13,422 nucleotides of DNA, from the NCBI GenBank assembly GCA_034429695.1, contig DAOUGC010000205.1, forward strand, positions 1-13,422, read 5' to 3'. Shown here piece by piece: positions 6,099 to 13,419 of this stretch. The position numbers and the translations under genes were made by a program. The number at the start of each line of letters is the position of its first letter. Within the stretch, counting starts at the first letter, position 1. Below the pieces are notes generated by a model. It worked only from the letters and a program-made list of their open reading frames with translations, ran no database searches and was not told the origin of the DNA. The DNA is from DAOUGC01 sp034429695. GTDB taxonomy: Bacteria; Chloroflexota; Anaerolineae; Anaerolineales; Anaerolineaceae.

Positions 6099-7754
6099 AT
6101 GCTCATCAACCCTCAGCCTGCCCTGCTGCTCTTCCTGCGCCGTCATCCCTTCCCTTTTGTTTTGCTGTGTGGTCTATTAATCTGGGGGGTGATCAACCTG
6201 TTCTTCCCGCGCAGCCTGCCCGCCGACGCGGAAGAGCGCGCCTTCCTGCTGTTGGATGCAGGTTGGTACGCTGAAGCCGAGATGGCTTTTGAAGAAGCGC
6301 TGGACGCTGACCCGCTTGACCCCACCCTCAATTATTTCTACATCAGCAACCACTTTTCGCTGTATCCGGTGGAACAATACCCCGGAGTGGAATTCCATGC
6401 CCACGTCAATTCCCGTTACTACGACCTGGTCCATACGGGGGATGCAACCATGACCGACATGGGTTGGTATGGCCGCGCGCTGGTCTTTTCTTACCGTGAG
6501 CAATACGAGGATGCGCTGGAACAGTATTTAAAGGTGGAAAACCGGGATTTGCCCTATCTCAATAATTCGATTGGTTACGTCTACAATCAGCTTGGTTCAT
6601 GGGAGCAGGCTGAGCCTTACCTGTGGGCTGAGGTGAACCAGACGCAGGGCAACGCTGCCGGCGCGGTCAGCAACCTGCAGGAAGCCTACCTGCTGCGCGG
6701 AGATTATGATGGTTTGCGCCGCTTGAGGGATGAGCCTGCGGCGCGCATCTGGATGGACCCCATGGTGCTGCGTACGCTGTCTTTACGTGACGACCGTCCG
6801 GATGAATACTTCAGGGATCTGTTGATCACCCCGCTGGCGTACATCAATTTGCAGTCGGTCCTTGCTGCCATGTTGATCGGCGTGATGTGGTATGTGTACT
6901 TCCGGCGTATTGACGTATTTGAGAAGGAATCTTTTGTCTGGACAGCGCTCACCGTTGGAATGGGTGGGGTAACTGTCCTGGCTGCCATGACGCTTGGCGA
7001 CGTGCTTTACCTGCTGGTTCCCATGCGCGAAACCGGTGAAAAGTTGAATGATTTTCTGTATTACCTTGTGCATGTGGGCCTGGTGGAGGAGAGCGTTAAG
7101 CTGCTGCCGTTGATTGTGGTGCTGAGGTGGTCAAAACAGGTAAACGAACCGGTGGACGTGTTGATCTACGCCAGTCTGTCTGCGCTCGGCTTTGCCACAC
7201 TGGAGAACATGCTGTATTTCAGCGGTTACGGCATTTCACTGGCGTTCGCCCGTTTTCTGGTTTCCACGGTGATGCACATGGCGCTCACTGCGCTGGTATG
7301 TTTTGGCTGGATCAACGCGCGCTGGAATGGGCGCGCACCGCTGCCCGGTGCACTGCTGACCTTTGTGATGGCAGTGGGGCTGCACGCCATGTTCGATTTC
7401 TTCCTGATCAGGCCGGAAGGGATCATGGTGGCCATTCTGCTCGTGATCATCGGCCTGACGGTGGCTTACCGGCAAATGCTCAGGGCGGCGCTCACCAACT
7501 CACCGTATTACTGCATGTTGCTGCGTGAAACTGCACACCGCTATACCCTGGAATTGTTGTTGTCTGCTGCGGTGATATTGCTGGCCGCCGGTTTTATTGA
7601 GAACCATTTGTTGTTTTCCACCCATATTGCCAACCAATCCATGATCGGAGAGGTAACCGGCAGCCTGATCCTGATGCTGGTCGTTTTTGGTCTGCTCAGC
7701 GGGGTAAGCCCCGGTATTTTGCGAAACCGCGAACCGGCTTCAGCCGGACAGTAA
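6099..7754 (+). CDS. PrsW-family intramembrane metalloprotease with N-terminal TPR-like region
   Basis: The ATG at 6099 (551 aa) is preferred over a GTG at 6045, because GGAA lies 8 nt before it and the GTG falls inside the hairpin. A membrane helix at about residues 19-37 precedes a hydrophilic TPR-like region (about 43-200) with repeated 'Y-EAE-AFEEAL-ADP' and 'EDALEQYLKVENRDLPYLNN' helices. About eight further hydrophobic segments follow. PrsW/CPBP-like catalytic motifs are present within membrane segments: E330-E331-x2-K334, E369-N370 in GFATLEN, H393 (VMHMA), and H429-x3-D433. They fit a zinc- or metal-dependent site that cuts membrane proteins; B. subtilis PrsW cleaves an anti-sigma factor. 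The substrate here is unknown, and no sigma/anti-sigma pair lies in the window. The stop is 12 nt before the FGGY kinase start, suggesting co-transcription. Confidence 0.85.
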   Translation: MLINPQPALLLFLRRHPFPFVLLCGLLIWGVINLFFPRSLPADAEERAFLLLDAGWYAEAEMAFEEALDADPLDPTLNYFYISNHFSLYPVEQYPGVEFHAHVNSRYYDLVHTGDATMTDMGWYGRALVFSYREQYEDALEQYLKVENRDLPYLNNSIGYVYNQLGSWEQAEPYLWAEVNQTQGNAAGAVSNLQEAYLLRGDYDGLRRLRDEPAARIWMDPMVLRTLSLRDDRPDEYFRDLLITPLAYINLQSVLAAMLIGVMWYVYFRRIDVFEKESFVWTALTVGMGGVTVLAAMTLGDVLYLLVPMRETGEKLNDFLYYLVHVGLVEESVKLLPLIVVLRWSKQVNEPVDVLIYASLSALGFATLENMLYFSGYGISLAFARFLVSTVMHMALTALVCFGWINARWNGRAPLPGALLTFVMAVGLHAMFDFFLIRPEGIMVAILLVIIGLTVAYRQMLRAALTNSPYYCMLLRETAHRYTLELLLSAAVILLAAGFIENHLLFSTHIANQSMIGEVTGSLILMLVVFGLLSGVSPGILRNREPASAGQ

Positions 7755-7766
7755 GGGAGGGTCTTC

Positions 7767-9275
7767 ATGGGCGTTCTGATGGGTCTTGACATCGGCAGCA
7801 GTTCGATCAAAGCGTGTGTTTATGATCCTGTGCGCGGGGAACTGGTAAAAACCGCCAGCCGCCCAACCCCTGTGCTGCATCCCCAGCCCGATTGGAGCGA
7901 GCACGACCCGCAGGAACTGAGGCGTACGGTTTGTGCGGTGATCAAGGAGGCAGTCCTTGGGCAGCCGCCCGTTGACGGTCTGGCGATCAGCAGTTTTGGT
8001 GAGGCTGGTCTGCCGCTGGATGTACGCGGCGCGCCGTTGTATAACGTAATCGCATGGCATGACCGGCGCTGCGCCCCGCAGGTTTCGGCGTGGGAGGCGC
8101 GTTTCACCGATGTGGAACTGCACGCGGTCACCGGGCAGCGGGTGAGTGCATCCTTTGGCGCGGTCAAATGGTTGTGGCTGCGCGAGAACATTCCAGGCCT
8201 GGCTGAAAAGACCGCCTGCTGGCTTTCCACCCCCGATTATATTGCCCACTGTTTGACGGGTGTGGCGCGCACCGACCGCAGCATCGCCTCACGAACCCTG
8301 CTGTACGATCAATACGGACAGCGCTGGTCGCCAGACCTGCTGCAATTTTCAGGGTTGAGCAGTGATCAACTGCCCCAGCCAGGCCCCGGTGGGGCGCTGG
8401 TTGGGCGCATTACACCTTCCATGGCGGTGGAATGTGGCCTGCCGGTGGGTGTGCCGGTGATGCTGGGCGGGCACGATCATTTGTGCGCTGCGTTTGCCTG
8501 CGGGCTGTACCGCACCGGCGTGATGGTGGATTCCACCGGCACGGCTGAGGCGCTGTTGATGTGCCTGCCCAATTTTGTCACCGGTCAGGCGTTTGCCAGC
8601 GCCGGTTACGCCTGTTATGCCCACACGCTGGACGGTCTGTATGTGTTGAAAGGTGGGTTGAAATTGGCGGGCGGCGCTTTGGAATGGCTGGGGCGGTTGT
8701 TGAGCCAGGGCAAAAAACCTGATTATGCCGCACTGCAGGCTGATGCCAGTGCTGGTGTTGGCAGCGCCCGCGGTCCCATGTGGCTGCCGCATTTGATCGG
8801 TTCAGGCTCGCCTGAGGGGGATAATGCCTCACGCGCGGCGCTGGTGGGGGCGGCGGCAACCCACACCCGTGGCGACCTGTTCCGCGCCATGCTGGAGGCG
8901 CAGGCATTCTGGTTGAAGCAAAACGTGATCGAAATGGAGCGCCTGACCGGTCGGCAGGGCAGCGAAATTCTCCTGACCGGCGGCGTGACGCGCCTGGAGC
9001 TGCTTTCGCAGATCAAGGCGGATTGTGTAAATCGTCCGGTGGGGGTGGTGGAATTGTCCGAGGCCGCCGCGGTGGGGGCCGCGCTGCTGGCAGGGCTGGG
9101 GGTGGGCGTGTTCAAGACGCCGGAGGAGGCCGCCCGCTCAGTGCGTGCGCCGGTGCGCTGGCTGCCGCCCGATCCCGTGCGCGCAGATCATTACAACCGA
9201 TTGTATGAACTGTATACCCGCTTGTATCCCACCTTGAGGGATTTTCACCGCGATCTGACGGGTGTGAGTGAGTGA
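7767..9275 (+). CDS. FGGY-family carbohydrate kinase (xylulokinase-like)
   Basis: The 502-aa protein has the usual FGGY length and both ATPase halves. The phosphate-1 loop GLDIGSSSIK spans residues 6-15 (D8). The catalytic segment GGHDH covers 234-238, with D237 the expected base. DSTGTAE (255-261) forms phosphate-2, and LTGGVTR (404-410) plus a late AAAVGAALLAGLGVG helix forms the adenosine site. The kinase transfers phosphate from ATP to a sugar or polyol; xylulose, a related ketopentose or a polyol are all possible, and the sequence does not settle it. GGGAGG 6 nt before the first ATG supports this start over the in-frame ATG four codons later. No transporter or isomerase gene accompanies it. 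The linked upstream gene is the PrsW protease, an unexplained pairing. A double-hairpin repeat follows the stop. Confidence 0.9.
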   Translation: MGVLMGLDIGSSSIKACVYDPVRGELVKTASRPTPVLHPQPDWSEHDPQELRRTVCAVIKEAVLGQPPVDGLAISSFGEAGLPLDVRGAPLYNVIAWHDRRCAPQVSAWEARFTDVELHAVTGQRVSASFGAVKWLWLRENIPGLAEKTACWLSTPDYIAHCLTGVARTDRSIASRTLLYDQYGQRWSPDLLQFSGLSSDQLPQPGPGGALVGRITPSMAVECGLPVGVPVMLGGHDHLCAAFACGLYRTGVMVDSTGTAEALLMCLPNFVTGQAFASAGYACYAHTLDGLYVLKGGLKLAGGALEWLGRLLSQGKKPDYAALQADASAGVGSARGPMWLPHLIGSGSPEGDNASRAALVGAAATHTRGDLFRAMLEAQAFWLKQNVIEMERLTGRQGSEILLTGGVTRLELLSQIKADCVNRPVGVVELSEAAAVGAALLAGLGVGVFKTPEEAARSVRAPVRWLPPDPVRADHYNRLYELYTRLYPTLRDFHRDLTGVSE

Positions 9276-9282
9276 ACCCGAC

Positions 9283-9421
9283 AACACCCCCTCCGGTCAA
9301 AAGCGGAAAGGCGCCGCTTTTGACCACCTCCTCCATTTTGCACGGCAAAATGGAGGAGGAGAAGGGCGGATGTCCAAATCCGTGCAATCCGTCATAAGAA
9401 TCCGTTGTCCAATCCGGTGTC
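9283..9421. repeat. Double-hairpin repeat, copy 1
   Basis: This 139-bp unit contains two perfect inverted repeats. Hairpin A pairs 9295-9306 with 9314-9325 (12 bp, 7-nt loop). Hairpin B pairs 9327-9341 with 9345-9359 (15 bp, 3-nt loop). A tail carries the pentamer ATCCG at intervals of about 9-14 nt. It begins 8 nt after the kinase stop. No T-run follows either hairpin on either strand. It is repeated 154 bp downstream. Confidence 0.85.
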
Positions 9422-9436
9422 TGTTTCTGGGCGAAG

Positions 9437-9587
9437 AACACCCCCTCCGGTCAAAAGCGGAAAGACGCCGCTTTTGACCACCTCCCCCATTTTGCACGGC
9501 AAAATGGGGGAGGAGAAGGGCGGATGTTCAAATCCGTGCAATCTGTTATAAGAATCCGTTGTCCAATTCGTTGTCCAATCCGGTGTC
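9437..9587. repeat. Double-hairpin repeat, copy 2 with 12-bp tail duplication
   Basis: This unit matches copy 1 at an offset of 154 bp with six substitutions. Hairpin A is 9449-9460/9468-9479 and hairpin B 9481-9495/9499-9513. In hairpin B, T-A (9332/9354) becomes C-G (9486/9508), so the stem is kept intact; the only change in hairpin A is in its loop. The tail holds an extra 12-bp direct duplication (9559-9570 and 9571-9582). Its end overlaps the -35 of the next promoter. Together with copy 1 it fills the 348-bp gene-free stretch 9276-9623. Confidence 0.85.
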
Positions 9588-9600
9588 AGGCGGATATAAT
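9571..9600 (+). promoter_or_regulatory. Sigma-70 type promoter for the small basic protein
   Basis: TTGTCC (9571-9576) and a consensus TATAAT (9595-9600) are spaced by 18 nt. The start of transcription would be about 9607. The -35 is inside the tail of repeat copy 2, in the second half of its 12-bp duplication. Confidence 0.65.
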
Positions 9601-9623
9601 CAAATTGCGAAAGGAGTACAGCC

Positions 9624-9890
9624 ATGCCACGTATTAGCGCAGAAGAAAACGAACTGGTTGAATTGCTCGAACGTCTCCCGTTCGATGAGGCCACCCGCAC
9701 CGCCTGGGCGGAAAGCATCCGTACCTCAGGATTGAACGAGGAAACCATTAAAGAAATCCAGGCCAAGGTTACCGAACTGCCCGAACCGGATGAAAACCAG
9801 ATTGTCAATCGCCGCAAGTCGATTGTGATGGTTAATAACCTCATCCGCCGCTGGCGTCTTAACCGCAATCTGCGCAGCGTTCGCCGGTAA
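9624..9890 (+). CDS. Small hypothetical protein with basic C-terminus
   Basis: I do not recognise the family. The 88-aa protein has no signal peptide, membrane segment or cysteine. Residues 1-55 are acidic and predicted helical: an ENELVELLERLP helix, then a second helix after DEATRTAWAE. The last 26 residues are strongly basic (RRKSIVMVNNLIRRW, then an Arg-rich end), as in a nucleic-acid or acidic-protein binding tail. Support for a real gene is good: AAAGGAG 9 nt before the ATG, and a consensus promoter 23 nt upstream. It stands alone between the tandem repeat and the methyltransferase-glycosyltransferase gene. Confidence 0.72.
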   Translation: MPRISAEENELVELLERLPFDEATRTAWAESIRTSGLNEETIKEIQAKVTELPEPDENQIVNRRKSIVMVNNLIRRWRLNRNLRSVRR

Positions 9891-9893
9891 GCT

Positions 9894-9944
9894 GGCGCAC
9901 ACTGCCAGAGGGCAGTACCCATAAAAGAGTAAAACAGGTGCGCC
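9894..9944 (+). other. Structured element after the small basic protein gene
   Basis: GGCGCAC (9894-9900) pairs with GTGCGCC (9938-9944), and directly inside it ACTGCC (9901-9906) pairs with GGCAGT (9911-9916) round a 4-nt loop. The pairing gives a stacked stem with a 21-nt unpaired A-rich bulge. No T-run follows. It may be a 3' end processing or termination element, or chance. Confidence 0.3.
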
Positions 9945-9987
9945 GATCTTCTGGTGCATCTGTTGATTTTAAATCCTCTTTTTCTGA

Positions 9988-9996
9988 TGGTATACT
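9988..9996 (+). promoter_or_regulatory. Extended -10 promoter for the MTase-GT2 gene
   Basis: TGG followed directly by TATACT (9991-9996) fits an extended -10 of the same form as at 826-834. No good -35 stands 17 nt upstream; TTGATT is at 9963 with a 22-nt spacer. GAGGAG follows before the ATG at 10023, so this message has a normal leader. Confidence 0.5.
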
Positions 9997-10022
9997 TACC
10001 CATCACCACCTGAGGAGAATCA

Positions 10023-11480
10023 ATGACCGCACCCGACCAGCCCCGCAACGACCCGGCCAGCCGCCAATACCAACAGGAACGCATTCTGCATTGGGATGGC
10101 ATGGCGCGTCGCAAGGATGCCTGGAAGGGCTGGGGCGGTTATTATCACCACCGCCTGCAGGAAGTCTACCGCTTCCTGATCCCTGCAGGCAGCCGCGTGC
10201 TGGAGATCGGCTGCGGGCAGGGCGATCTGCTGGCGGCGTTGAAGCCGTCGGTGGGGGTTGGGGTGGATTTTTCGGGCGAAATGCTGGAGCGCGCCCGCCA
10301 GCGCCATCCTGAGCTGCGTTTCATGCAGGCCGACGCTCACGAACTGGCGTTGGATGAGACCTTTGATTTCATCATCCTTTCGGATACCGCCAATGACCTG
10401 TGGGATGTGCAGTGCGTGCTTGAAATGTTGCGCTGCAACGCACACCCGTCCACCCGCCTGATCCTCAATTACTATTCGCGCCTGTGGGAGCTGCCGCTCA
10501 AACTGGCCCGCGCCGTTGGACTGGCCACCCCCACCCTGTACCAGAACTGGTTGACCAAGGAAGACCTGGCCAACATGCTGTTCCTGGCCGGTTTTGAGGT
10601 GATCCGCAACTGGAATGAGGTGCTGCTGCCGTTTGGCATTCCGCTGCTGGCGCCGTTCTTTAATAAATTCCTCGCCAAATTGGCGTTCTTCCGCGAGTTT
10701 GCGCTGACCAATTTCACCCTGGCCCGCCCGCTGCCCCGCGCAGATGAACCGCGGGCGACAAAACCAGTGGTGTCGGTGCTGGTTCCGGCGCGCAATGAGG
10801 CTGGCAATGTCCCCGCCATTTTTGCGCGCATCCCTGAGATGGGCGGCGGTACGGAAATCATCTTTGTGGAAGGCAACTCCACCGACAACACCTACGAAGC
10901 CATCCAGCAGGGGCTGGCGGCAAACCCCCACCGGCGCGCCGTTCTTTTGCGCCAGCCGGGCAAGGGCAAGGGTGACGCCGTGCGCGCCGGTTTTGCGCAG
11001 GCCAGCGGCGACATCCTGATGATCCTCGACGCCGACCTGACCGTGCCGCCCGAGGACCTGCCGCGTTTCGTTGATGCCATTGTTTCAGGCAAGGGCGAAT
11101 TTATCAACGGCGTGCGCCTGGTGTACCCCATGGAAAAAGAAGCCATGCGTTTCTTCAACCTGCTGGGTAACAAGTTCTTCTCGCTGGTGTTCTCGTGGCT
11201 GCTGGGCCAGCCGGTGAAGGACACCCTGTGCGGAACCAAGGTGGTGTGGAAGAAGGACTACGAATTAATCGCCGCCAACCGTTCCTATTTTGGCGACTTT
11301 GATCCCTTTGGCGATTTTGATCTGTTATTCGGCGCGGCCCGCCTGAGCCGCAAGATTGTCGATCTGCCCATCCGCTACCGCGAGCGCACCTACGGCACAA
11401 CCAACATTTCCCGCTGGAAACACGGCTGGTTGTTGCTGCGCATGGTGGTGTTTGCTGCGCGGCGGCTGAAATTCATTTAA
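10023..11480 (+). CDS. Bifunctional class I SAM methyltransferase / family 2 glycosyltransferase fusion
   Basis: The 485-aa protein joins two enzymes. Residues about 45-225 are a class I methyltransferase: motif I VLEIGCGQGD (59-68), an acidic DFSGEML strand end, and a FMQADAHEL segment. Residues 248-485 form a GT-A glycosyltransferase 2: PVVSVLVPARNEAGN from 248, EGNSTDN (283-289), the GKGKGDAVRAG segment, and the DxD metal site D336-A-D338. The C-terminal FFNLLGNKFFSLVFSWLL and KDTLCGTKVVW segments are typical of DPM-synthase-like GT2 enzymes. Such enzymes make polyprenyl-phosphate sugars or extend surface glycans; the methyl acceptor may be the same glycan, which is inferred. Similar fusions occur in other bacteria. 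GAGGAGAA 3 nt before the ATG supports the start. xseA follows after 9 nt. Confidence 0.88.
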   Translation: MTAPDQPRNDPASRQYQQERILHWDGMARRKDAWKGWGGYYHHRLQEVYRFLIPAGSRVLEIGCGQGDLLAALKPSVGVGVDFSGEMLERARQRHPELRFMQADAHELALDETFDFIILSDTANDLWDVQCVLEMLRCNAHPSTRLILNYYSRLWELPLKLARAVGLATPTLYQNWLTKEDLANMLFLAGFEVIRNWNEVLLPFGIPLLAPFFNKFLAKLAFFREFALTNFTLARPLPRADEPRATKPVVSVLVPARNEAGNVPAIFARIPEMGGGTEIIFVEGNSTDNTYEAIQQGLAANPHRRAVLLRQPGKGKGDAVRAGFAQASGDILMILDADLTVPPEDLPRFVDAIVSGKGEFINGVRLVYPMEKEAMRFFNLLGNKFFSLVFSWLLGQPVKDTLCGTKVVWKKDYELIAANRSYFGDFDPFGDFDLLFGAARLSRKIVDLPIRYRERTYGTTNISRWKHGWLLLRMVVFAARRLKFI

Positions 11481-11489
11481 AATATCACC

Positions 11490-12716
11490 ATGTCATTACA
11501 GCTCAGCCTGTTATCCACCCCGGCGTTATCGGTGACGGAAGTCACCCGACACGTGCGCCTGCTGCTGGAGAGCGACCCCATCCTGCAGGATGTTTGGGTG
11601 ACGGGGGAAATATCCAACCTGTCCAGACCCACCTCCGGACATATTTACTTCACCCTCAAGGACCAAACCGCGCAACTCAAGTGCGTGATCTGGCGCACCC
11701 AGGCGCAGCGCCTGCGCATTGACCTGCAGAACGGCATGGCGGTTGAGGCGCGCGGCAGCGTCAGCGTTTATGAGGCCAGCGGGCAGTATCAGCTTTACGT
11801 GGTGAGTGTGCGCCCGGCAGGCGATGGGCTGTTGTTTCAGGAATTCATGCGGCTCAAGGCTGCCCTTGAGGACGAGGGCCTGTTCGATGAAGAACGCAAA
11901 CGCCCCATTCCAGAACGCCCACGGCGCATCGGGCTGGTGACTTCGCCCACCGGTGCTGCCCTGCAGGACATGCTGCAAACGCTGGGAAAACGTTACCCGT
12001 TGTGCGAGGTGATCCTTTCGCCATGCCAGGTGCAGGGTCAGGAAGCGCCCGCCGAGATTGTGCGTGCCATTCGTGCCCTCAACCGTGGTTTTCAACCCGA
12101 TGCGATCATCCTGGCGCGTGGGGGCGGTTCACTGGAGGACCTGTGGGCGTTCAATGATGAGCGCGTGGTGCGCGCGGTGTGCGCATCGGCTGCACCGGTG
12201 GTGACGGGCATCGGGCATGAGACCGATTTCACCCTGTGCGATTTTGCCGCCGACCTGCGCGCGCCCACCCCAACCGGTGCTGCAGTATTATGCACCCCCG
12301 ATATTGCCGATTTGCGCGCTGGGCTGGTGATGCTGGTGCGCCAGCTCGATGACGCTTACCGCAGCGAGCTTTCCCACCGCAGGGAGCGTCTGGCACGGCG
12401 GATTGCGAATCTGCGCGCGCAGTCGCCGGAATGGCGGGTGCGTTCAGCCCGGCAGCGGCTGGATCAAATGACGCAGACCCTGCGCAAGCGGGTTGAGCAT
12501 ACGCTTGAGCTGCGCCGCGCGCATGTCAAGGGCAGTGTGCGCAGGCTGGAGAGCCTGAACCCGCGGGCTGTGCTGCAGCGGGGTTTCGCCGTGGTGCGCG
12601 CTGAGGATGGCCGGGTGGTGCGTTCTGTGAATGATGTGGATACAGCGCAGGCGGTGAATATTGAAGTTTTCGACGGGAGTATTGACGCCCGTGTTGAAGG
12701 CAGGAAAGGAAAGTGA
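11490..12716 (+). CDS. xseA: Exodeoxyribonuclease VII large subunit
   Basis: XseA is the catalytic subunit of exonuclease VII, which degrades single-stranded DNA from both ends into oligonucleotides and supports mismatch and crosslink repair. The 408 residues have the OB-fold at 15-110 (GEISN 39-43, SGHIYFTLKD 49-58), then the catalytic core. D160 (in TSPTGAALQD), R210 (ARGGGSLEDL), H243 and D246 (GIGHETDF) line up at a constant +5 offset with E. coli D155, R205, H238 and D241, as I recall those residues. The C-terminal coiled-coil (about 285-380) is shorter than in E. coli (456 aa). No Shine-Dalgarno precedes the ATG; a TAAAAT at 11478-11483 may be a promoter, or the gene may rely on the stop 9 nt upstream. 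Confidence 0.95.
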   Translation: MSLQLSLLSTPALSVTEVTRHVRLLLESDPILQDVWVTGEISNLSRPTSGHIYFTLKDQTAQLKCVIWRTQAQRLRIDLQNGMAVEARGSVSVYEASGQYQLYVVSVRPAGDGLLFQEFMRLKAALEDEGLFDEERKRPIPERPRRIGLVTSPTGAALQDMLQTLGKRYPLCEVILSPCQVQGQEAPAEIVRAIRALNRGFQPDAIILARGGGSLEDLWAFNDERVVRAVCASAAPVVTGIGHETDFTLCDFAADLRAPTPTGAAVLCTPDIADLRAGLVMLVRQLDDAYRSELSHRRERLARRIANLRAQSPEWRVRSARQRLDQMTQTLRKRVEHTLELRRAHVKGSVRRLESLNPRAVLQRGFAVVRAEDGRVVRSVNDVDTAQAVNIEVFDGSIDARVEGRKGK

Positions 12717-12958
12717 ACCCGATGAGCATTTCCAATCTGGCTGTGGATGGCATGACTTACGAACAGGCTTTTACCGAACTGGACGAGATCCTGCAGGCTC
12801 TGGAAGGCGGCGAATCCAGCCTGGAGGATACCCAGGCGCTTTATGAGCGCGGGGTGGCGCTGGCTCAGCGTTGTCAGAACCTGCTCGATCAGGCTGAGTT
12901 GCGTGTGCAGCAATTGAACGGCTTTGAAGGGCTGGACGGCGAATCAGAAGAGGGCTGA
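12713..12958 (+). CDS. xseB: Exodeoxyribonuclease VII small subunit
   Basis: XseB binds along the helical arm of XseA to form active exonuclease VII. The 81 residues, close to the E. coli 80, contain the family pattern MTYEQAFTELDEIL, LEGGESSLEDTQALYERG and a final CQNLLDQAELRVQQL helix. The GTG at 12713 overlaps the xseA stop by 3 nt and has AGGA 7 nt upstream; the next in-frame ATG is at 12722 with an 11-nt spacing, so GTG is slightly preferred. Overlap with xseA implies coupled, roughly equal synthesis. Its TGA shares one base with the ATG of the DUF212 gene. Confidence 0.94.
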   Translation: MNPMSISNLAVDGMTYEQAFTELDEILQALEGGESSLEDTQALYERGVALAQRCQNLLDQAELRVQQLNGFEGLDGESEEG

Positions 12959-13419
12959 TGCTGGAATGGCTGTATGATTACCGCATCCTGATCTCGGGAC
13001 TGACCGCCTGGTGGCTGGCGCAGTTTCTAAAAGTGCCGGTGGGTTACCTGCTCACCCGGCGCTGGAACTGGGGACTGTGGTTCAGCCCCGGCGGCATGCC
13101 CAGCTCGCACTCGGCGCTGGTTACGTCCATGTCCTTTGCCATCGGGCTGTTCTCGGGGTTCAATACGCCCATTTTTGCATTGAGCGTTGCGGTTGCCATG
13201 GTGGTGATGTACGACGCCGCCGGTGTGCGCCGTCAGGCAGGGCTGCACGCCCAGCGCCTGAACCTGATCATCAATCAGATGCTCACGGGACATCCCATTA
13301 ATGAAAGCCAGTTGAAGGAAGTCATCGGGCATACCCCGCGCCAGGTGGTGGGTGGGGTGCTGCTGGGCCTGGCGATCCCCATTCTGGTGTGGATTATTTT
13401 TCGCGGAGTGGAAGGATAG
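12958..13419 (+). CDS. Divergent PAP2 family (DUF212) membrane protein
   Basis: The 153-aa protein matches the DUF212 (B. subtilis YuiD-like) family of acid-phosphatase/VanPerOxidase-related membrane proteins. SPGGMPSSHSALV (43-55) corresponds to the PAP2 'SGH/PSSHS' motif, with H51 in the position of a phosphatase His. YDAAGVRRQAG (85-95) is the family signature. Hydrophobic segments lie at about 10-22, 52-66, 70-84 and 128-148. Lipid-phosphate phosphatase activity is plausible but unproven. Translation starts at the xseB stop (TGATG), so it belongs to the xseAB operon; the stop is at 13417-13419, three bases from the window end. Confidence 0.88.
   Translation: MLEWLYDYRILISGLTAWWLAQFLKVPVGYLLTRRWNWGLWFSPGGMPSSHSALVTSMSFAIGLFSGFNTPIFALSVAVAMVVMYDAAGVRRQAGLHAQRLNLIINQMLTGHPINESQLKEVIGHTPRQVVGGVLLGLAIPILVWIIFRGVEG

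Noticed and set aside
9295..9513. CRISPR array or intrinsic terminators in the tandem hairpins
   Set aside because: There are only two units of 139-151 bp with no regular short repeats and unique spacers, and no T-run follows any hairpin on either strand.
9112..10114. Minus-strand open frames (9112-9441 and 9392-10114) that share a similar protein segment
   Set aside because: The similarity arises only because both cross the tandem double-hairpin repeat. They lack ribosome binding sites, and the longer one runs through the gene at 9624-9890 and into the 10023 gene.
10020..10931. 303-aa minus-strand open frame
   Set aside because: It lies wholly opposite the methyltransferase-glycosyltransferase gene, whose motifs are clear, and shows no recognisable domain. 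It is a GC-driven shadow.
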